Part shown: piece by piece, positions 1 to 8,768 of the stretch
How positions within the stretch are numbered: the stretch's first letter is position 1
How the letters are laid out: every line of letters begins with the position of its first letter
Source: Nodularia sp. (in: cyanobacteria)
GTDB lineage: Bacteria > Cyanobacteriota > Cyanobacteriia > Cyanobacteriales > Nostocaceae
Length of the DNA stretch: 38,396 nucleotides
Direction: 5' to 3'
Assembly: GCA_007692755.1 (NCBI GenBank)
Contig: REBL01000150.1
Location: 1-38,396 of the forward strand
Notes under the pieces: generated by a model
Database searches by the model: none
Seen by the model: the letters and a program-made list of their open reading frames with translations, nothing else
What the model was told of the DNA's origin: nothing
Position numbers and translations under genes: made by a program

Positions 1-65
1 TATCAAAGAATCGGTTAATAGCACGTTCTACATTTTCTACAGATGATTGGCAAGCGTGACTGTTT

Positions 66-2384
66 TTAATCTGAAGCAGTTGAGCCTGGTCTCAGTCGCT
101 CTCTCCAAGAAGGCTGGGGCTTTGAAGGACTGGAACCGCTACTGACGGGGGGTGAAGGACGGGGAGTTTTAGCTGGTAGCGCAGCATCTGGCTGTACTGT
201 TCTACGCTGTCTAGGAGGAGAAGATACACGAGCAGGTGGATTGGCGACTTGTGGCTGTGAACGTCTTCTAGTTCTTCTAGATGAGCGGGTAACGTTAGCT
301 GTAGGGGGGCTGGGCTGATTTGTAGCAGCGGAAAGAGAACGATGCTGTATTGATTTTGGTTTGATCGGCTGCGCCTCAATGCTACCGACGCGACCTTGGA
401 GTTTGGGTCTTTCGGGAAACTTTTCTATAGGCATTCCCTCGACTGCTTTTTCCATAAATTCTCGCCAGGCGATCGCCGCACTACCACTACCTCCCGAAGT
501 CGGGCGGTTATTATCATTACCTAACCAAACGCCTGTGACAATTTGGGGAATGTAGCCAATAAACCACAAATCGCGGGATTCATCGGAGGTTCCGGTTTTC
601 CCGGCTACAGGTCTATTCTTTAATTGGGCAGGGCTGCCAGTGCCGGCTTCTACTACATGGCGTAGCATCCAGGTCATGATTCCCGCACTAGTCGGGTCAA
701 GAACTCGTTGATGCTGAAAATCATTTGACCATACTACCTGTCCATAACGGTCGAGGATGCGGCGAATGCCATGAGCTTCTATGTACAATCCCTGGGTAGC
801 AAAACTGCCATAAGCATTGGTTAACTCCAGTAAATTCACTTCATGGGAACCAAGAGCTAAAGAATAAGTTGGCTGGAGGTCTGATTGGATTCCCAAATTA
901 CGGGCAGTATTAATAATTGGCTCAAATCCCACATCCAACAATACTTTCACCGCGACGACATTAGTCGAACGGGTGAGGGCATCTCTGATGGTCATAGAGC
1001 CACGAAAGGTTCGACCAAAGTTTTGTGGTTCGTAATCATCAATGACTACAGGTGCATCCAGGTAGCTGTCATTAGGGCTTTTACCACTTGCTATGGCTGC
1101 GGCATAGACAAATCCTTTAAATGTCGAGCCTGGTTGACGTTGTGCTTGGGTAACGCGATTAAACTGATTTTTATCAAAGTCTTTCCCTCCTACCATGGCC
1201 TGAATTTCACCATTGCGGGGGTCTATGGCTACCAAAGACCCTTGGGTAAAGTTCTGCCAGCGTCCCTGATTTTTCAAGGTTTTAGCAATTGCTGCTTCTC
1301 CGGCTTGCTGCCAAGTGGGATTAAGGGTAGTTTCCACTACTAGACCCCCTTGTTTCAGGACATCGGGGGAAACATACTTGGGTAATTCTTGTAGGACGTA
1401 ACTGGCAAAGTAGGGAGATTGTACTTGTAGCCGCTTGGGAAAATTGTTGTTGAGGTTGAGCGATTCCTGAGCAGATGCCTGTCTTTGGGCGGCTGTAATT
1501 AATTCATCTTCATACATCCGTTGCAATACTATATTTCGTCGCTGTATTGCAGCTGTAGGATTTTGGACTGGGGAGTATAAGCTTGGGGCGGGAGCTAATC
1601 CAGCAATCATCGCCACTTCGGCTAGGGTGAGTTGGTCTACTGATTTACTGAAATATACCCAGGCGGCATCTGCTACACCATAAGCTCCAGATCCTAAATA
1701 AACCAAATTGAGGTAACGTTCTATAATCTGGTTTTTGCTCAACTCTTGTTCCATTTTATGAGCCAGACGGACTTCTTTGAGTTTGCGCCAGATTGTCTGC
1801 TCTTGTTTGAGGAAAAGAATTCGCGCTAGCTGTTGGGTGATGGTACTACCACCTTCTACCACAGTCTGCGATCGCACATTTTTTAAAGCTGCTCTCAGAA
1901 TTCCTTGAGGGTCAATACCATGATGATTTTCAAATCGTCTATCTTCTGAAGCAATAAAAGCTTGTTGGAGTTGTTCAGGTATTTCCTCCAGCCTTAGTCT
2001 TTCTCTGGTGGCTTCACCTTGTTGTTGTAATATGGTGCCATCAATCGCTTTGATGGTTAGCGTTTGCGCTCGGCTGGTAACTTTCAGTTTCGATGCGTCT
2101 GGTAAGTTTTGGTCGATGATGCCAATGAAGTAGTGCAGGCCAATGATTGTACCACCTATGCTACTACCTATACCCAAACTTGCCCAAAACCAGATACGAC
2201 GATAAAACGGTCTATTTCGGCTGCTAAATATACTAGTGACCCCAGAGGAGACACTATTTATTCGATTCCAGAACTGCCTTGTTTTCATAAACTTTGTGGG
2301 TGGTAAGCTCTCATTTGTGGCTTCCTCGTTCTCGTAATGATTACCAGGGGTCAATCGCGTTTCCTCCTTGTCAGAGTCGCTCAA
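66..2384 (-). CDS. Class A penicillin-binding protein (PBP1A-like)
   Basis: Bifunctional peptidoglycan glycosyltransferase/DD-transpeptidase, 772 aa, acting outside the cytoplasmic membrane. A cytoplasmic tail of about 60 residues is followed by one membrane helix (about 64-88). The glycosyltransferase domain carries EDRRFENHHG with the catalytic Glu at 147 and GGSTITQQLAR at about 178-188. The transpeptidase domain has SxxK (S420-TFK), SxN (S473-T-N475) and KTGT (596-599). The last 130 residues are a Pro/Ser/Arg-rich, probably disordered tail. The first codon is TTG without a clear ribosome site; the next in-frame ATG, residue 33 at 2288, would remove only part of the cytoplasmic tail and is a fair alternative. 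Family-level call is secure; which cyanobacterial paralogue it is cannot be told. The 65 bases downstream of the stop hold no gene I can support. Confidence 0.95.
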   Translation of the reverse strand: MSDSDKEETRLTPGNHYENEEATNESLPPTKFMKTRQFWNRINSVSSGVTSIFSSRNRPFYRRIWFWASLGIGSSIGGTIIGLHYFIGIIDQNLPDASKLKVTSRAQTLTIKAIDGTILQQQGEATRERLRLEEIPEQLQQAFIASEDRRFENHHGIDPQGILRAALKNVRSQTVVEGGSTITQQLARILFLKQEQTIWRKLKEVRLAHKMEQELSKNQIIERYLNLVYLGSGAYGVADAAWVYFSKSVDQLTLAEVAMIAGLAPAPSLYSPVQNPTAAIQRRNIVLQRMYEDELITAAQRQASAQESLNLNNNFPKRLQVQSPYFASYVLQELPKYVSPDVLKQGGLVVETTLNPTWQQAGEAAIAKTLKNQGRWQNFTQGSLVAIDPRNGEIQAMVGGKDFDKNQFNRVTQAQRQPGSTFKGFVYAAAIASGKSPNDSYLDAPVVIDDYEPQNFGRTFRGSMTIRDALTRSTNVVAVKVLLDVGFEPIINTARNLGIQSDLQPTYSLALGSHEVNLLELTNAYGSFATQGLYIEAHGIRRILDRYGQVVWSNDFQHQRVLDPTSAGIMTWMLRHVVEAGTGSPAQLKNRPVAGKTGTSDESRDLWFIGYIPQIVTGVWLGNDNNRPTSGGSGSAAIAWREFMEKAVEGMPIEKFPERPKLQGRVGSIEAQPIKPKSIQHRSLSAATNQPSPPTANVTRSSRRTRRRSQPQVANPPARVSSPPRQRRTVQPDAALPAKTPRPSPPVSSGSSPSKPQPSWRERLRPGSTASD

Positions 2385-2480
2385 ATTGGTTGATCTTTGC
2401 TTGAACTAGGAGGTGAGCTTTCCCACTCAGTTCCTCTCTTAAAGTACCTGAAACCTACCCATTGTGTAAAAATCTTGGGG

Positions 2481-2509
2481 TTAGCGCACCACGTTTGTGT
2501 TAGTATAAT
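2481..2509 (+). promoter_or_regulatory. Candidate promoter for folK
   Basis: TTAGCG at 2481-2486 and TATAAT at 2504-2509 are separated by 17 bp, a good sigma-70-type spacing. A transcript starting near 2516 would have a leader of about 130 nt before folK. Prediction by eye only. Confidence 0.4.
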
Positions 2510-2645
2510 AGCCTATAAATAATTAACTTAATTCAGTAATACATAAAAATATTTTTTCGGGATTCGTTAGTTTTTTGTCTGTATTCATACACCAATTTGA
2601 ACTAATTTTTCAACCCCGCAAGTTCATTCAAGGTATCTGGGAAAG

Positions 2646-3143
2646 GTGCAACAGACCAAGCAAGTTAGTGCGATCGCCCTCGGTGGTAATATGGGCGATT
2701 CCTATGGAATTTTAGAAGCAGCGATAGAGACATTAGCTCAAACACCAGGAATTGAGCTTCAAGCTAAATCCAGTTGGTATATAACTAAAGCGGTTGGGCC
2801 ACCACAGCCGGATTACTTAAATGGTTGCGCCATATTAAAAGTAAAAATGCCACCAGATTTATTATTAGAGACTTTATTAGCAACAGAACAAAAATTTGGG
2901 CGAGTGCGCCAACAGCGCTGGGGTGCGCGATCGCTTGATTTAGATTTGTTGTTATATGATGACTTGATTATAGATACGCCTCACCTCCAAATTCCTCACC
3001 CCCGCATGAGAGAAAGGGCTTTTGTCTTAATCCCACTGGCAGAAATTGCCCCAGGTTGGGTAGAGCCAATTTCCCAACGTGTGATTAAAGATTTAGTCAA
3101 AGAGGTAGACTGTTCTGATGTAAATTTATTCCAGAGCAATTAA
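2646..3143 (+). CDS. folK: 2-amino-4-hydroxy-6-hydroxymethyldihydropteridine diphosphokinase
   Basis: HPPK transfers pyrophosphate from ATP to 6-hydroxymethyl-7,8-dihydropterin in folate synthesis, in the cytoplasm. The 165-aa length is normal for the stand-alone enzyme. The N-terminal block SAIALGGNMGDS, the aromatic/acidic central region and the HPPK signature WGARSLDLDLLLYDD (about 106-120) are all present, followed by IPHPRMRERAFVLIPLAEI. The start is GTG; it lies directly before the conserved first strand and there is no better ATG. The Nudix gene follows 48 bp downstream on the same strand, so the two may share a transcript. FolE of the same pathway is 7 kb away. Confidence 0.95.
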   Translation: MQQTKQVSAIALGGNMGDSYGILEAAIETLAQTPGIELQAKSSWYITKAVGPPQPDYLNGCAILKVKMPPDLLLETLLATEQKFGRVRQQRWGARSLDLDLLLYDDLIIDTPHLQIPHPRMRERAFVLIPLAEIAPGWVEPISQRVIKDLVKEVDCSDVNLFQSN

Positions 3144-3191
3144 ATTTACGAACCATAAACGTCAAGTGTGTACCTATAACTGAAATTTACT

Positions 3192-3740
3192 ATGCCATTA
3201 GGTAGAGAATTACCACAGCTACTGAAACAATGCTTGCTTTATAAAGGGCGCAAATTTGATTTTGAAGTCAATCGCCTGCGTTTACCTAATAAAGCAGAAG
3301 GGGATTGGGAATGTATTCGTCACCCTGGTGGAGCCTTAGCTGTGCCTGTGACGACAGAAGGTAAACTTGTACTAGTGCGCCAGTATCGTTTTGCCGTTCA
3401 GGGTAGGATATTAGAATTTCCCGCCGGGACTTTGGAACGGAATGAAGATCCTTTGGAGACAATACAGCGTGAAATTGAGGAGGAAACTGGTTATAGCGCT
3501 CAAAAGTGGGACAAACTAGGTGAGTTTTTCCTGGCTCCGGGTTATTCTGATGAAATTATCTATGCTTTTTTGGCACGAGATTTGGAAAAGTTGGAAAATC
3601 CGCCCAAACAAGATGAAGATGAGGATATCGAAACTGTGTTGATGACTCCAGAAGAATTGGAGAAAGCTATTCTCAAGGGCGAAGCGGTAGACGCTAAATC
3701 AATTACAAGTTTTATGCTAGCGCGTCCATTTTTGTTTTAA
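3192..3740 (+). CDS. Nudix hydrolase, ADP-ribose pyrophosphatase-like
   Basis: A 182-aa Nudix hydrolase. The Nudix box is complete: G79, E85, then R93-E94-I-E-E97-E98-T-G100-Y, matching GX5EX7REUXEEXGU. The upstream block GGALAVPVTTEGKLVLVRQYR and EFPAGT just before the box are typical of the ADP-ribose/nucleotide-sugar pyrophosphatase branch (NudF/YffH-like), as is the downstream loop EFFLAPGYSDE. Substrate is inferred from this resemblance and is not certain. It lies 48 bp after folK on the same strand; in some bacteria Nudix enzymes remove pyrophosphate from dihydroneopterin triphosphate, so a folate role is conceivable but unproven here. Confidence 0.9.
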   Translation: MPLGRELPQLLKQCLLYKGRKFDFEVNRLRLPNKAEGDWECIRHPGGALAVPVTTEGKLVLVRQYRFAVQGRILEFPAGTLERNEDPLETIQREIEEETGYSAQKWDKLGEFFLAPGYSDEIIYAFLARDLEKLENPPKQDEDEDIETVLMTPEELEKAILKGEAVDAKSITSFMLARPFLF

Positions 3741-4513
3741 TCTGGCCTCTGCGGACTAAAGCCATCCATTATCCACATCTTTTTCAAGAATCAAACAAAA
3801 TACTTCACCCCGTCTTTGAATGCATCAAATTCTCCTCTTTCCTTACCCAGGAGAGGGGCTGGGGGTGAGGTTGTGTATTTTATAGCGATCGCACTCCACC
3901 AGTCATACCTTTATTTAGATTTTTTGTCTACTTTGTTATCCCAACAGAGTCTGCTTGATTAATGCATAACCGCAACTGGAAAGGGGCGTACTGGCTACGC
4001 TAAATTTCTTTGTTTGCTTCCTTTGGGTGCTTTGCAGTTTCTTCTTCATGTATGCCTACGCCATGCAACCTCTCAGGCAAAATTGGTCTTACCAACAACA
4101 ACAGATACCAAAAAAAATATAACTCAAGATAAATAATGGGAATTTTTGCTCACAATTAGTAATTGTTCACTGTACATAGCAGATACACCCTAAAGCCGCA
4201 AGTAACGCTCTTTGTTTTATGTTCAACAATATAAAGCAGTTACAATATAATTTCATCTATCTTATGGCTAATGTGAATATATTGATTCTTGCAGTAGTAG
4301 TTTTAAATTGTATTTGAATTGAGTGAGTTAATTAGTAACATTAATGAATGTCAAATCAGCGACAATGTAGATTTATTTACCTGTAACCTTTCAAAGCAGT
4401 ATTTAGTAATAATAGATTACTTACGTCTAGTCAAAATAACTATTTAATTATAGCTGTTGTCAATGATATATGAAATTTTATATTTTTTACTTTACTGGTT
4501 AGGAAAAAAAAGT

Positions 4514-4547
4514 AAAACCCCAGGACTGGGAATCCCTGGGGTTTTTT
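4514..4547. terminator. Strong bidirectional rho-independent terminator
   Basis: Perfect 11-bp stem AAAACCCCAGG/CCTGGGGTTTT (4514-4524 with 4535-4545) and a 10-nt loop, followed by more T on the plus strand. The minus strand also runs into a T-rich stretch (the A-run at 4503-4511). It lies 770 bp after the Nudix gene and 435 bp beyond the end of the DUF2254 gene, so what it terminates is not clear. Confidence 0.8.
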
Positions 4548-4906
4548 AACCTGACCACACTTATAGTTTTAATAGAAAGTTCGGAAAAAGTCTCAAGTCC
4601 AACGGACATAAATAGGTGAATTGGGTCTAAAAAATATTGATAAGCAAAACTATGTTTATGCTAGCTAAAGGTTGATTTTGGATTGAGATGTAAATTCCCA
4701 TGATTTGAGGATAGCTGCTAACACAAATATCATCTCCTGGTTCTGGCATTCTCACCTGTTAGATAGAGAAATAAAAAGATATAATTTCAGGATTTATGTC
4801 TAAAGTTATAATTTTTTCAGGTTGATTTATTATTGGGAATAGAGAAAAATAAAAACATCATGATACAACATGATTGTAGCCAATAAAAGTGACAGAAAGC
4901 CTACTT

Positions 4907-4932
4907 AATGCCCGCGCCTGTGGGCATTTTTT
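4907..4932 (+). terminator. Rho-independent terminator, plus strand
   Basis: Stem AATGCCC/GGGCATT (4907-4913 with 4922-4928), 8-nt GC-rich loop, then a T-rich tract ending near 4937. The T-run is on the plus strand, so it would end a plus-strand transcript although no plus-strand gene lies within 1.1 kb upstream. It might also stop minus-strand readthrough from the DUF2254 gene, but that side lacks a T-run. Confidence 0.65.
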
Positions 4933-4981
4933 ATTATTTGCTGAATCAATGAACCCCACCAGGGTAGAGGGAACCCGGATT

Positions 4982-6331
4982 TCATCGCCGCAACATTTCT
5001 ATTTCATGGTTTTGATTCAAGGCTTGAATAACGGTGTTATACTTTTCCTGAACATCCTGGCGGTCTTGTGATTCTGGCAACCCTTGATGGCTACCGCACT
5101 CAATCATGTCAGCATGACGCTGGAGAACTTCGTGATGTTGGGGATTTTGGGTGTAAGTGGCAATTAAAGCGATCGCTTTTAGCAAATGAATAGTGACAGC
5201 TGCATTAGTCCGGCTGTCCTGCCGAATTTGGTTAAAAGCTTGATCAACTATCCCCTCAAAAGTTACTGATTTCGCAATCACCCTCAATTGGTTGTGATCA
5301 TCGTAGCGGTAGGGTGAGGGAAACTGTCTTTGTACTAGATGGCACAGTCCCGCACTCAAACGGTCAATACACCGAATGGTAGTGAAAGGATCGTTTTTAC
5401 CAGGAGAGATAGCACGCAAGGCAATTTCTACTAACTCTTGCAAAGGAAATTCTATATCCTGCCGTTCTGTACGTTCCTTTCCTAAAATAAATGCCTTTTC
5501 AATTTTATGGGTAAGTTTTTTATTGATGCGTTCACGAGGCCAGACCATCACCAGTTCACAGCCCTTGACGACAAACTTTCCTGGTCGATATTTAATCTGA
5601 AGCAGGAGATTGTACTTCTGAGCAATATTCATGATTTTTTCATCATTAATTGCTTGTAAATAACCATTACGATGGGCTTTAATTGGGTAAGCCTGCCACT
5701 GAAAATCGGGTGAAATTCCTCCTAAATGTAGTTGATTTGCTGGGGGATTAACACCGACTTTTTCAGGAAATAGCCGATCAATAGCTTTGTCTAAATCTTC
5801 ACTCACACCCTGAATAACGTGGGATGCCTGAATGATGGTTGAGGCGTGATGAATGAAGTAAATTAGTACAGCAATGCTAATTACCGCTAGCAAGATGCCA
5901 ACTGTTACCGAAAGATGAGGAATAAACTCCTGATCATCACTTTTATCAATAGTTCGCAATACCAGCAAAGAATAGATAAATGTGCCAATGAATGTACCCA
6001 GAATCAGCTGATTGCTTGTGTCTCGCATAAAGTTACGCAGCAGCCTTGGCCCGAAATTTGAAGTAGCCAGTTGTAGGGCGACAATTGTGATAGAGAAAGC
6101 CGTAGCAGCAACACTAGCCATTGAAACTGCGATGACAGAAAGTATTTCTCTTGCGCCCTCCGCATCACCAGTGAATATCCAACCCAAATGTTCAAGGCTT
6201 ACTCTGTGGTCAAGAAACAGCATGATTAACTCTAAGATGACCGCACCTAATGCCAAAATTCCCGGTAAAAACCAGTAACTAGTGAGCAGTGCATCCCAAA
6301 AATTGCTTAATTTGACATTTTTCATCCACAT
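4982..6331 (-). CDS. DUF2254 family membrane protein
   Basis: A 449-aa predicted integral membrane protein resembling the DUF2254 family, whose function is not known. The N-terminal third has about four hydrophobic segments (about 20-40, 65-90, 110-128 and 140-163), including the family-like block SVAATAFSITIVALQLATSNFGPRLL split across the second helix and the following loop. The rest is soluble, with a conserved-looking block ALRAISPGKNDPFTT and a following helix-rich region. The ATG at 6331 is followed by a second Met two codons later; either could be used. It stands alone on the minus strand, facing the zinc-related gene cluster divergently. Confidence 0.85.
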   Translation of the reverse strand: MWMKNVKLSNFWDALLTSYWFLPGILALGAVILELIMLFLDHRVSLEHLGWIFTGDAEGAREILSVIAVSMASVAATAFSITIVALQLATSNFGPRLLRNFMRDTSNQLILGTFIGTFIYSLLVLRTIDKSDDQEFIPHLSVTVGILLAVISIAVLIYFIHHASTIIQASHVIQGVSEDLDKAIDRLFPEKVGVNPPANQLHLGGISPDFQWQAYPIKAHRNGYLQAINDEKIMNIAQKYNLLLQIKYRPGKFVVKGCELVMVWPRERINKKLTHKIEKAFILGKERTERQDIEFPLQELVEIALRAISPGKNDPFTTIRCIDRLSAGLCHLVQRQFPSPYRYDDHNQLRVIAKSVTFEGIVDQAFNQIRQDSRTNAAVTIHLLKAIALIATYTQNPQHHEVLQRHADMIECGSHQGLPESQDRQDVQEKYNTVIQALNQNHEIEMLRR

Positions 6332-6391
6332 TTCTCACTCATCAGTGGTTACCGATGGTAGCCAAAACTCAGCTAGTTAAATACCTTCTGA

Positions 6392-6518
6392 GGTCTGGAT
6401 ATTGGTGTGCTGCAAGATAGATTCTTTACAGGTTATGGCTGAAGATTTGGAAATGCCTGTGGCTACTGTTAAAACTTACACTAAGTTGGCTAGGCGATCG
6501 CTTAAGGAGTTTGGCTGA
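6392..6518 (+). pseudogene. Frameshifted 3' remnant of a sigma-70/ECF-type sigma-factor gene
   Basis: In one plus frame (6392-6442) the translation reads DIGVLQDRFFTGYG and then stops; one frame over, from 6435, it reads AEDLEMPVATVKTYT followed by KLARRSLKEFG and a stop at 6516-6518. Together these resemble sigma region 4: the VLQ.RFF.GY lead-in, the IAEDL turn and the V.TVKTY..ARR.LK recognition helix. The two parts overlap in different frames, as expected from one small indel. No upstream part of the gene is recognisable. The call rests on motif resemblance, so it is moderate. Confidence 0.5.
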
Positions 6519-6536
6519 GGGGAAATATGGATGGTG

Positions 6537-6572
6537 TCACGCAGAGGCGCAGAGGCGCGGAGGGGAGAGGAA
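6537..6572. repeat. GCAGAGGCGC-type short tandem repeat
   Basis: Direct repeats of the unit CGCAGAGG (CACGCAGAGGCGCAGAGG, then a diverged copy). Related CAGAGA-rich sequence recurs at about 8650-8680. This is a dispersed spacer repeat of the kind common in Nostocales. Confidence 0.6.
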
Positions 6573-6614
6573 GAGAAAAGGTATTTTTGGAAATGGGTTT
6601 TTTTTGCGCTAAGA

Positions 6615-6629
6615 TGATAACGATTATCA
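6615..6629. promoter_or_regulatory. Putative Zur (or Fur) operator upstream of thrS
   Basis: TGATAACGATTATCA is a 7-1-7 inverted repeat with a single mismatch. It fits the cyanobacterial Zur-box form TGATAATNATTATCA at 13 of the 14 defined positions, and the Fur-box consensus almost as well. It ends 13 bp before the thrS ATG, so it probably overlaps the -10 region or the transcription start. Because the downstream genes are of the zinc-starvation type, Zur is the more likely regulator than Fur. Confidence 0.7.
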
Positions 6630-6642
6630 TTATTTTATCATT

Positions 6643-8493
6643 ATGGTTAGTTCTGTTATCCAGTCCCAGGGAAATTTGCAGCAGCAGGAGGAAAAACTTG
6701 CGCGGCTTCGTCACACTTGCGCCCATATTTTGGCTATGGCTGTGCAGAAGCTGTTTCCGGGGACTAGAGTCGCAACTGGCCCGGTGACGGAAACAGGCTT
6801 TTTTTATGATTTTGATAGTCCGGTGAGTTTTACTCCGGAGGATTTAGAGAAAATTACTGTGCAGATGCGGCGGATTATTAAGGCTAATTTACCTATTATT
6901 CGCGAAGAGGTGCAACGTCAGGAAATTCTGGCGGAAATTACCAGTTTGGAGGAAGGTTACAAGGCGGAAATTTTAGACCGCATTCCCTCAGATGAAGTTA
7001 TTACTCGTTATTTTATTGGTAGTCCTGATGCTGCTGTGCAGCCTGAACCTTCATTGTTTACTGTTACACAAGGCGATGCGGTTAATAAAAACTGCTGGTG
7101 GGATTTGTGCGCTGGTCCCCATATCAATTTTACTGGGGAAATTCACCCCAAGGCTTTTAAGTTATTAAATGTCGCTGGTGCATATTGGCAAGGTGATGAA
7201 ACTAAGCCAATGTTACAACGCATTTATGGGACTGCTTGGGAAACTCCTGAAGATTTACAAGCTTATTTAAAACAACGAGAGGAAGCACTGCGGCGCGACC
7301 ACAGAAAACTCGGTCAAGATTTGAATTTGTTCAGTATTCAAGAGGATGCTGGCGGTGGTTTGGTATTTTGGCATCCCAAAGGAGCGCAAATTCGCCATAT
7401 TATTGAAGATTATTGGAAGCGATCGCACCTTGAAGCTGACTATCAATTACTATACACTCCCCATGTTGCTAATTTAGAACTGTGGAAAACATCGGGACAC
7501 TTTGATTTTTATCGAGAAAATATGTTTGATTCCATTGATGTGGAACAACAGGCGTATCAACTCAAGCCGATGAATTGTCCTTTTCACGTTCTCACCTATA
7601 AGCATGAATTGCACTCATATAGAGAGTTACCGATTCGGGTGTGTGAACTGGGAACTGTTTACCGCTATGAACGTTCTGGGGCTTTACATGGTTTGATGCG
7701 GGTGCGGGGTTTCACTCAAGATGATGCTCATATTTTCTGTCTACCGGAACAAATCGCGCCGGAAATTTTGGGAGTTTTAAACCTGACTGAACAAATTTTA
7801 TCAGATTTTGGTTTTACTGATTACGAAGTTAATTTATCTACTCGTCCTGAGAAATCAGTGGGAAATGATCAGGTTTGGGAGTTAGCCACTGCTGCACTTA
7901 AAGAAGCGTTAGATAGCAAAGGTTGGGACTATATAATTGATGCTGGTGGTGGGGCTTTTTATGGCCCTAAAATCGACATTAAAATTAAAGATGCTATTGG
8001 TCGGAGTTGGCAATGTTCCACTATTCAAGTTGATTTTAACTTGCCGGAACGCTTTAATATGGAGTATGTTGCTTCCGAAGGCGATCGCCAAAGACCAATT
8101 ATGATTCATAGGGCGATCTTTGGTTCTTTAGAGCGCTTTTTTGGCATTTTAATTGAAAACTATGCAGGTGATTTTCCTTTATGGTTAGCACCAGTCCAAA
8201 TCAGGTTATTACCTGTTAGTGATGATGTGCGCGAATATGCTAAATCTGTAGCTGCTATTTTTAAGAAAGCCGGGATTCGGGTAGAAGTAGATAATAGCGG
8301 TGAACGATTAGGTAAACAAATTCGCACGGCTGAATTAGCAAAGGTTCCTGTTGTCGCTGTAATTGGCAAGAAAGAGGTGGAGAACCAAAGTTTGAGTATT
8401 CGGACTCGGCAAAGTGGGGATTTAGGTGTGTTAAGTATTGATGAAATTTTACTACGTTTGCAGGAGGCGATCGCTTCTAAGGAGTTAATTTAG
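6643..8493 (+). CDS. thrS: Threonyl-tRNA synthetase, probably the zinc-limitation paralogue
   Basis: Charges tRNA-Thr, cytoplasmic, 616 aa. The N-terminal TGS domain of the E. coli-type enzyme is absent: the editing domain starts almost at once with HTCAH (H24, H28) and continues with CAGPH (C156, H160), so the core editing residues are retained. The class II catalytic domain has the zinc ligands C312 (MNCPFH), H363 (DDAHIFC) and H489 (MIHRAI), motif 2 YRYERSG and motif 3 near 483-498; an anticodon-binding domain ends the protein. The Zur-like box lies 13 bp upstream. In Anabaena PCC 7120 a second ThrRS is induced by zinc shortage under Zur; this gene's context suggests it is that paralogue, but the other copy is not in this window. 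No clear ribosome site precedes the ATG. Confidence 0.95.
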   Translation: MVSSVIQSQGNLQQQEEKLARLRHTCAHILAMAVQKLFPGTRVATGPVTETGFFYDFDSPVSFTPEDLEKITVQMRRIIKANLPIIREEVQRQEILAEITSLEEGYKAEILDRIPSDEVITRYFIGSPDAAVQPEPSLFTVTQGDAVNKNCWWDLCAGPHINFTGEIHPKAFKLLNVAGAYWQGDETKPMLQRIYGTAWETPEDLQAYLKQREEALRRDHRKLGQDLNLFSIQEDAGGGLVFWHPKGAQIRHIIEDYWKRSHLEADYQLLYTPHVANLELWKTSGHFDFYRENMFDSIDVEQQAYQLKPMNCPFHVLTYKHELHSYRELPIRVCELGTVYRYERSGALHGLMRVRGFTQDDAHIFCLPEQIAPEILGVLNLTEQILSDFGFTDYEVNLSTRPEKSVGNDQVWELATAALKEALDSKGWDYIIDAGGGAFYGPKIDIKIKDAIGRSWQCSTIQVDFNLPERFNMEYVASEGDRQRPIMIHRAIFGSLERFFGILIENYAGDFPLWLAPVQIRLLPVSDDVREYAKSVAAIFKKAGIRVEVDNSGERLGKQIRTAELAKVPVVAVIGKKEVENQSLSIRTRQSGDLGVLSIDEILLRLQEAIASKELI

Positions 8494-8556
8494 ATTTTGT
8501 CTTTAAGGGCAAGATATAGCAATTCCTATTCAAGTGAGGTACAAGCAGTAATAATT

Positions 8557-8680
8557 AAACGCAGATGGACGCAGATAAACGCAGATAATTTTGTACTTTA
8601 TTAGACTAGGAAATGCTATAAACGTTAGCGTAGCTTGCGCGTAGCGCGTACCACAGAGATGCAGAGGACACAGAGAGGTC
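8557..8680. repeat. Dispersed repeats in the thrS-COG0523 spacer
   Basis: Three direct copies of ACGCAGAT lie at about 8558-8586. A GTTAGCGTAGC element with a GCGC-rich palindrome follows at about 8624-8652, then a CAGAGA-type repeat at about 8653-8680. The 275-bp spacer has no Zur-like box that I can see, so the downstream gene may depend on thrS transcription or on a promoter I cannot recognise. Confidence 0.55.
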
Positions 8681-8768
8681 AGGAAGAGAGGTTTTTTAGT
8701 TTGAAGTTTCTCAATTTTTCTTTAGCTAGTTGAACTCACACGTTTTGAATTTTACTATAGGATTTAAT

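Larger units (their letters stand above)
3741..4981. other. 1.2 kb AT-rich intergenic region
   Basis: No protein gene longer than about 60 codons is supported on either strand. Near 3838-3872 there is a copy of a dispersed repeat (core GAGAGGGGCTGGGGGTGAGG), also seen near 13490-13513. Two strong hairpin terminators (4514-4547 and 4907-4932) show that at least one transcript ends here, possibly an unannotated small RNA. A small inverted repeat, ATCATG/CATGAT, lies at 4857-4874. Confidence 0.6.

Noticed and set aside
1..65. Possible gene fragments at the left edge
   Set aside because: Open stretches exist on both strands (about 18-30 codons) but are too short and match nothing I recognise.
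885..1343. 152-codon plus-strand frame inside the penicillin-binding protein gene
   Set aside because: Wholly antisense to a gene with all active-site motifs; no recognisable protein features.
4264..4317. 17-codon hydrophobic frame (MANVNILILAVVVLNCI)
   Set aside because: Looks like a tiny membrane peptide, but does not match any small photosynthetic subunit I know and has no ribosome site.
8730..8768. Longer N-terminus for the COG0523 protein from TTG
   Set aside because: ATG 8769 has AGGA at a proper distance, and the extra 13 residues match nothing in the family.
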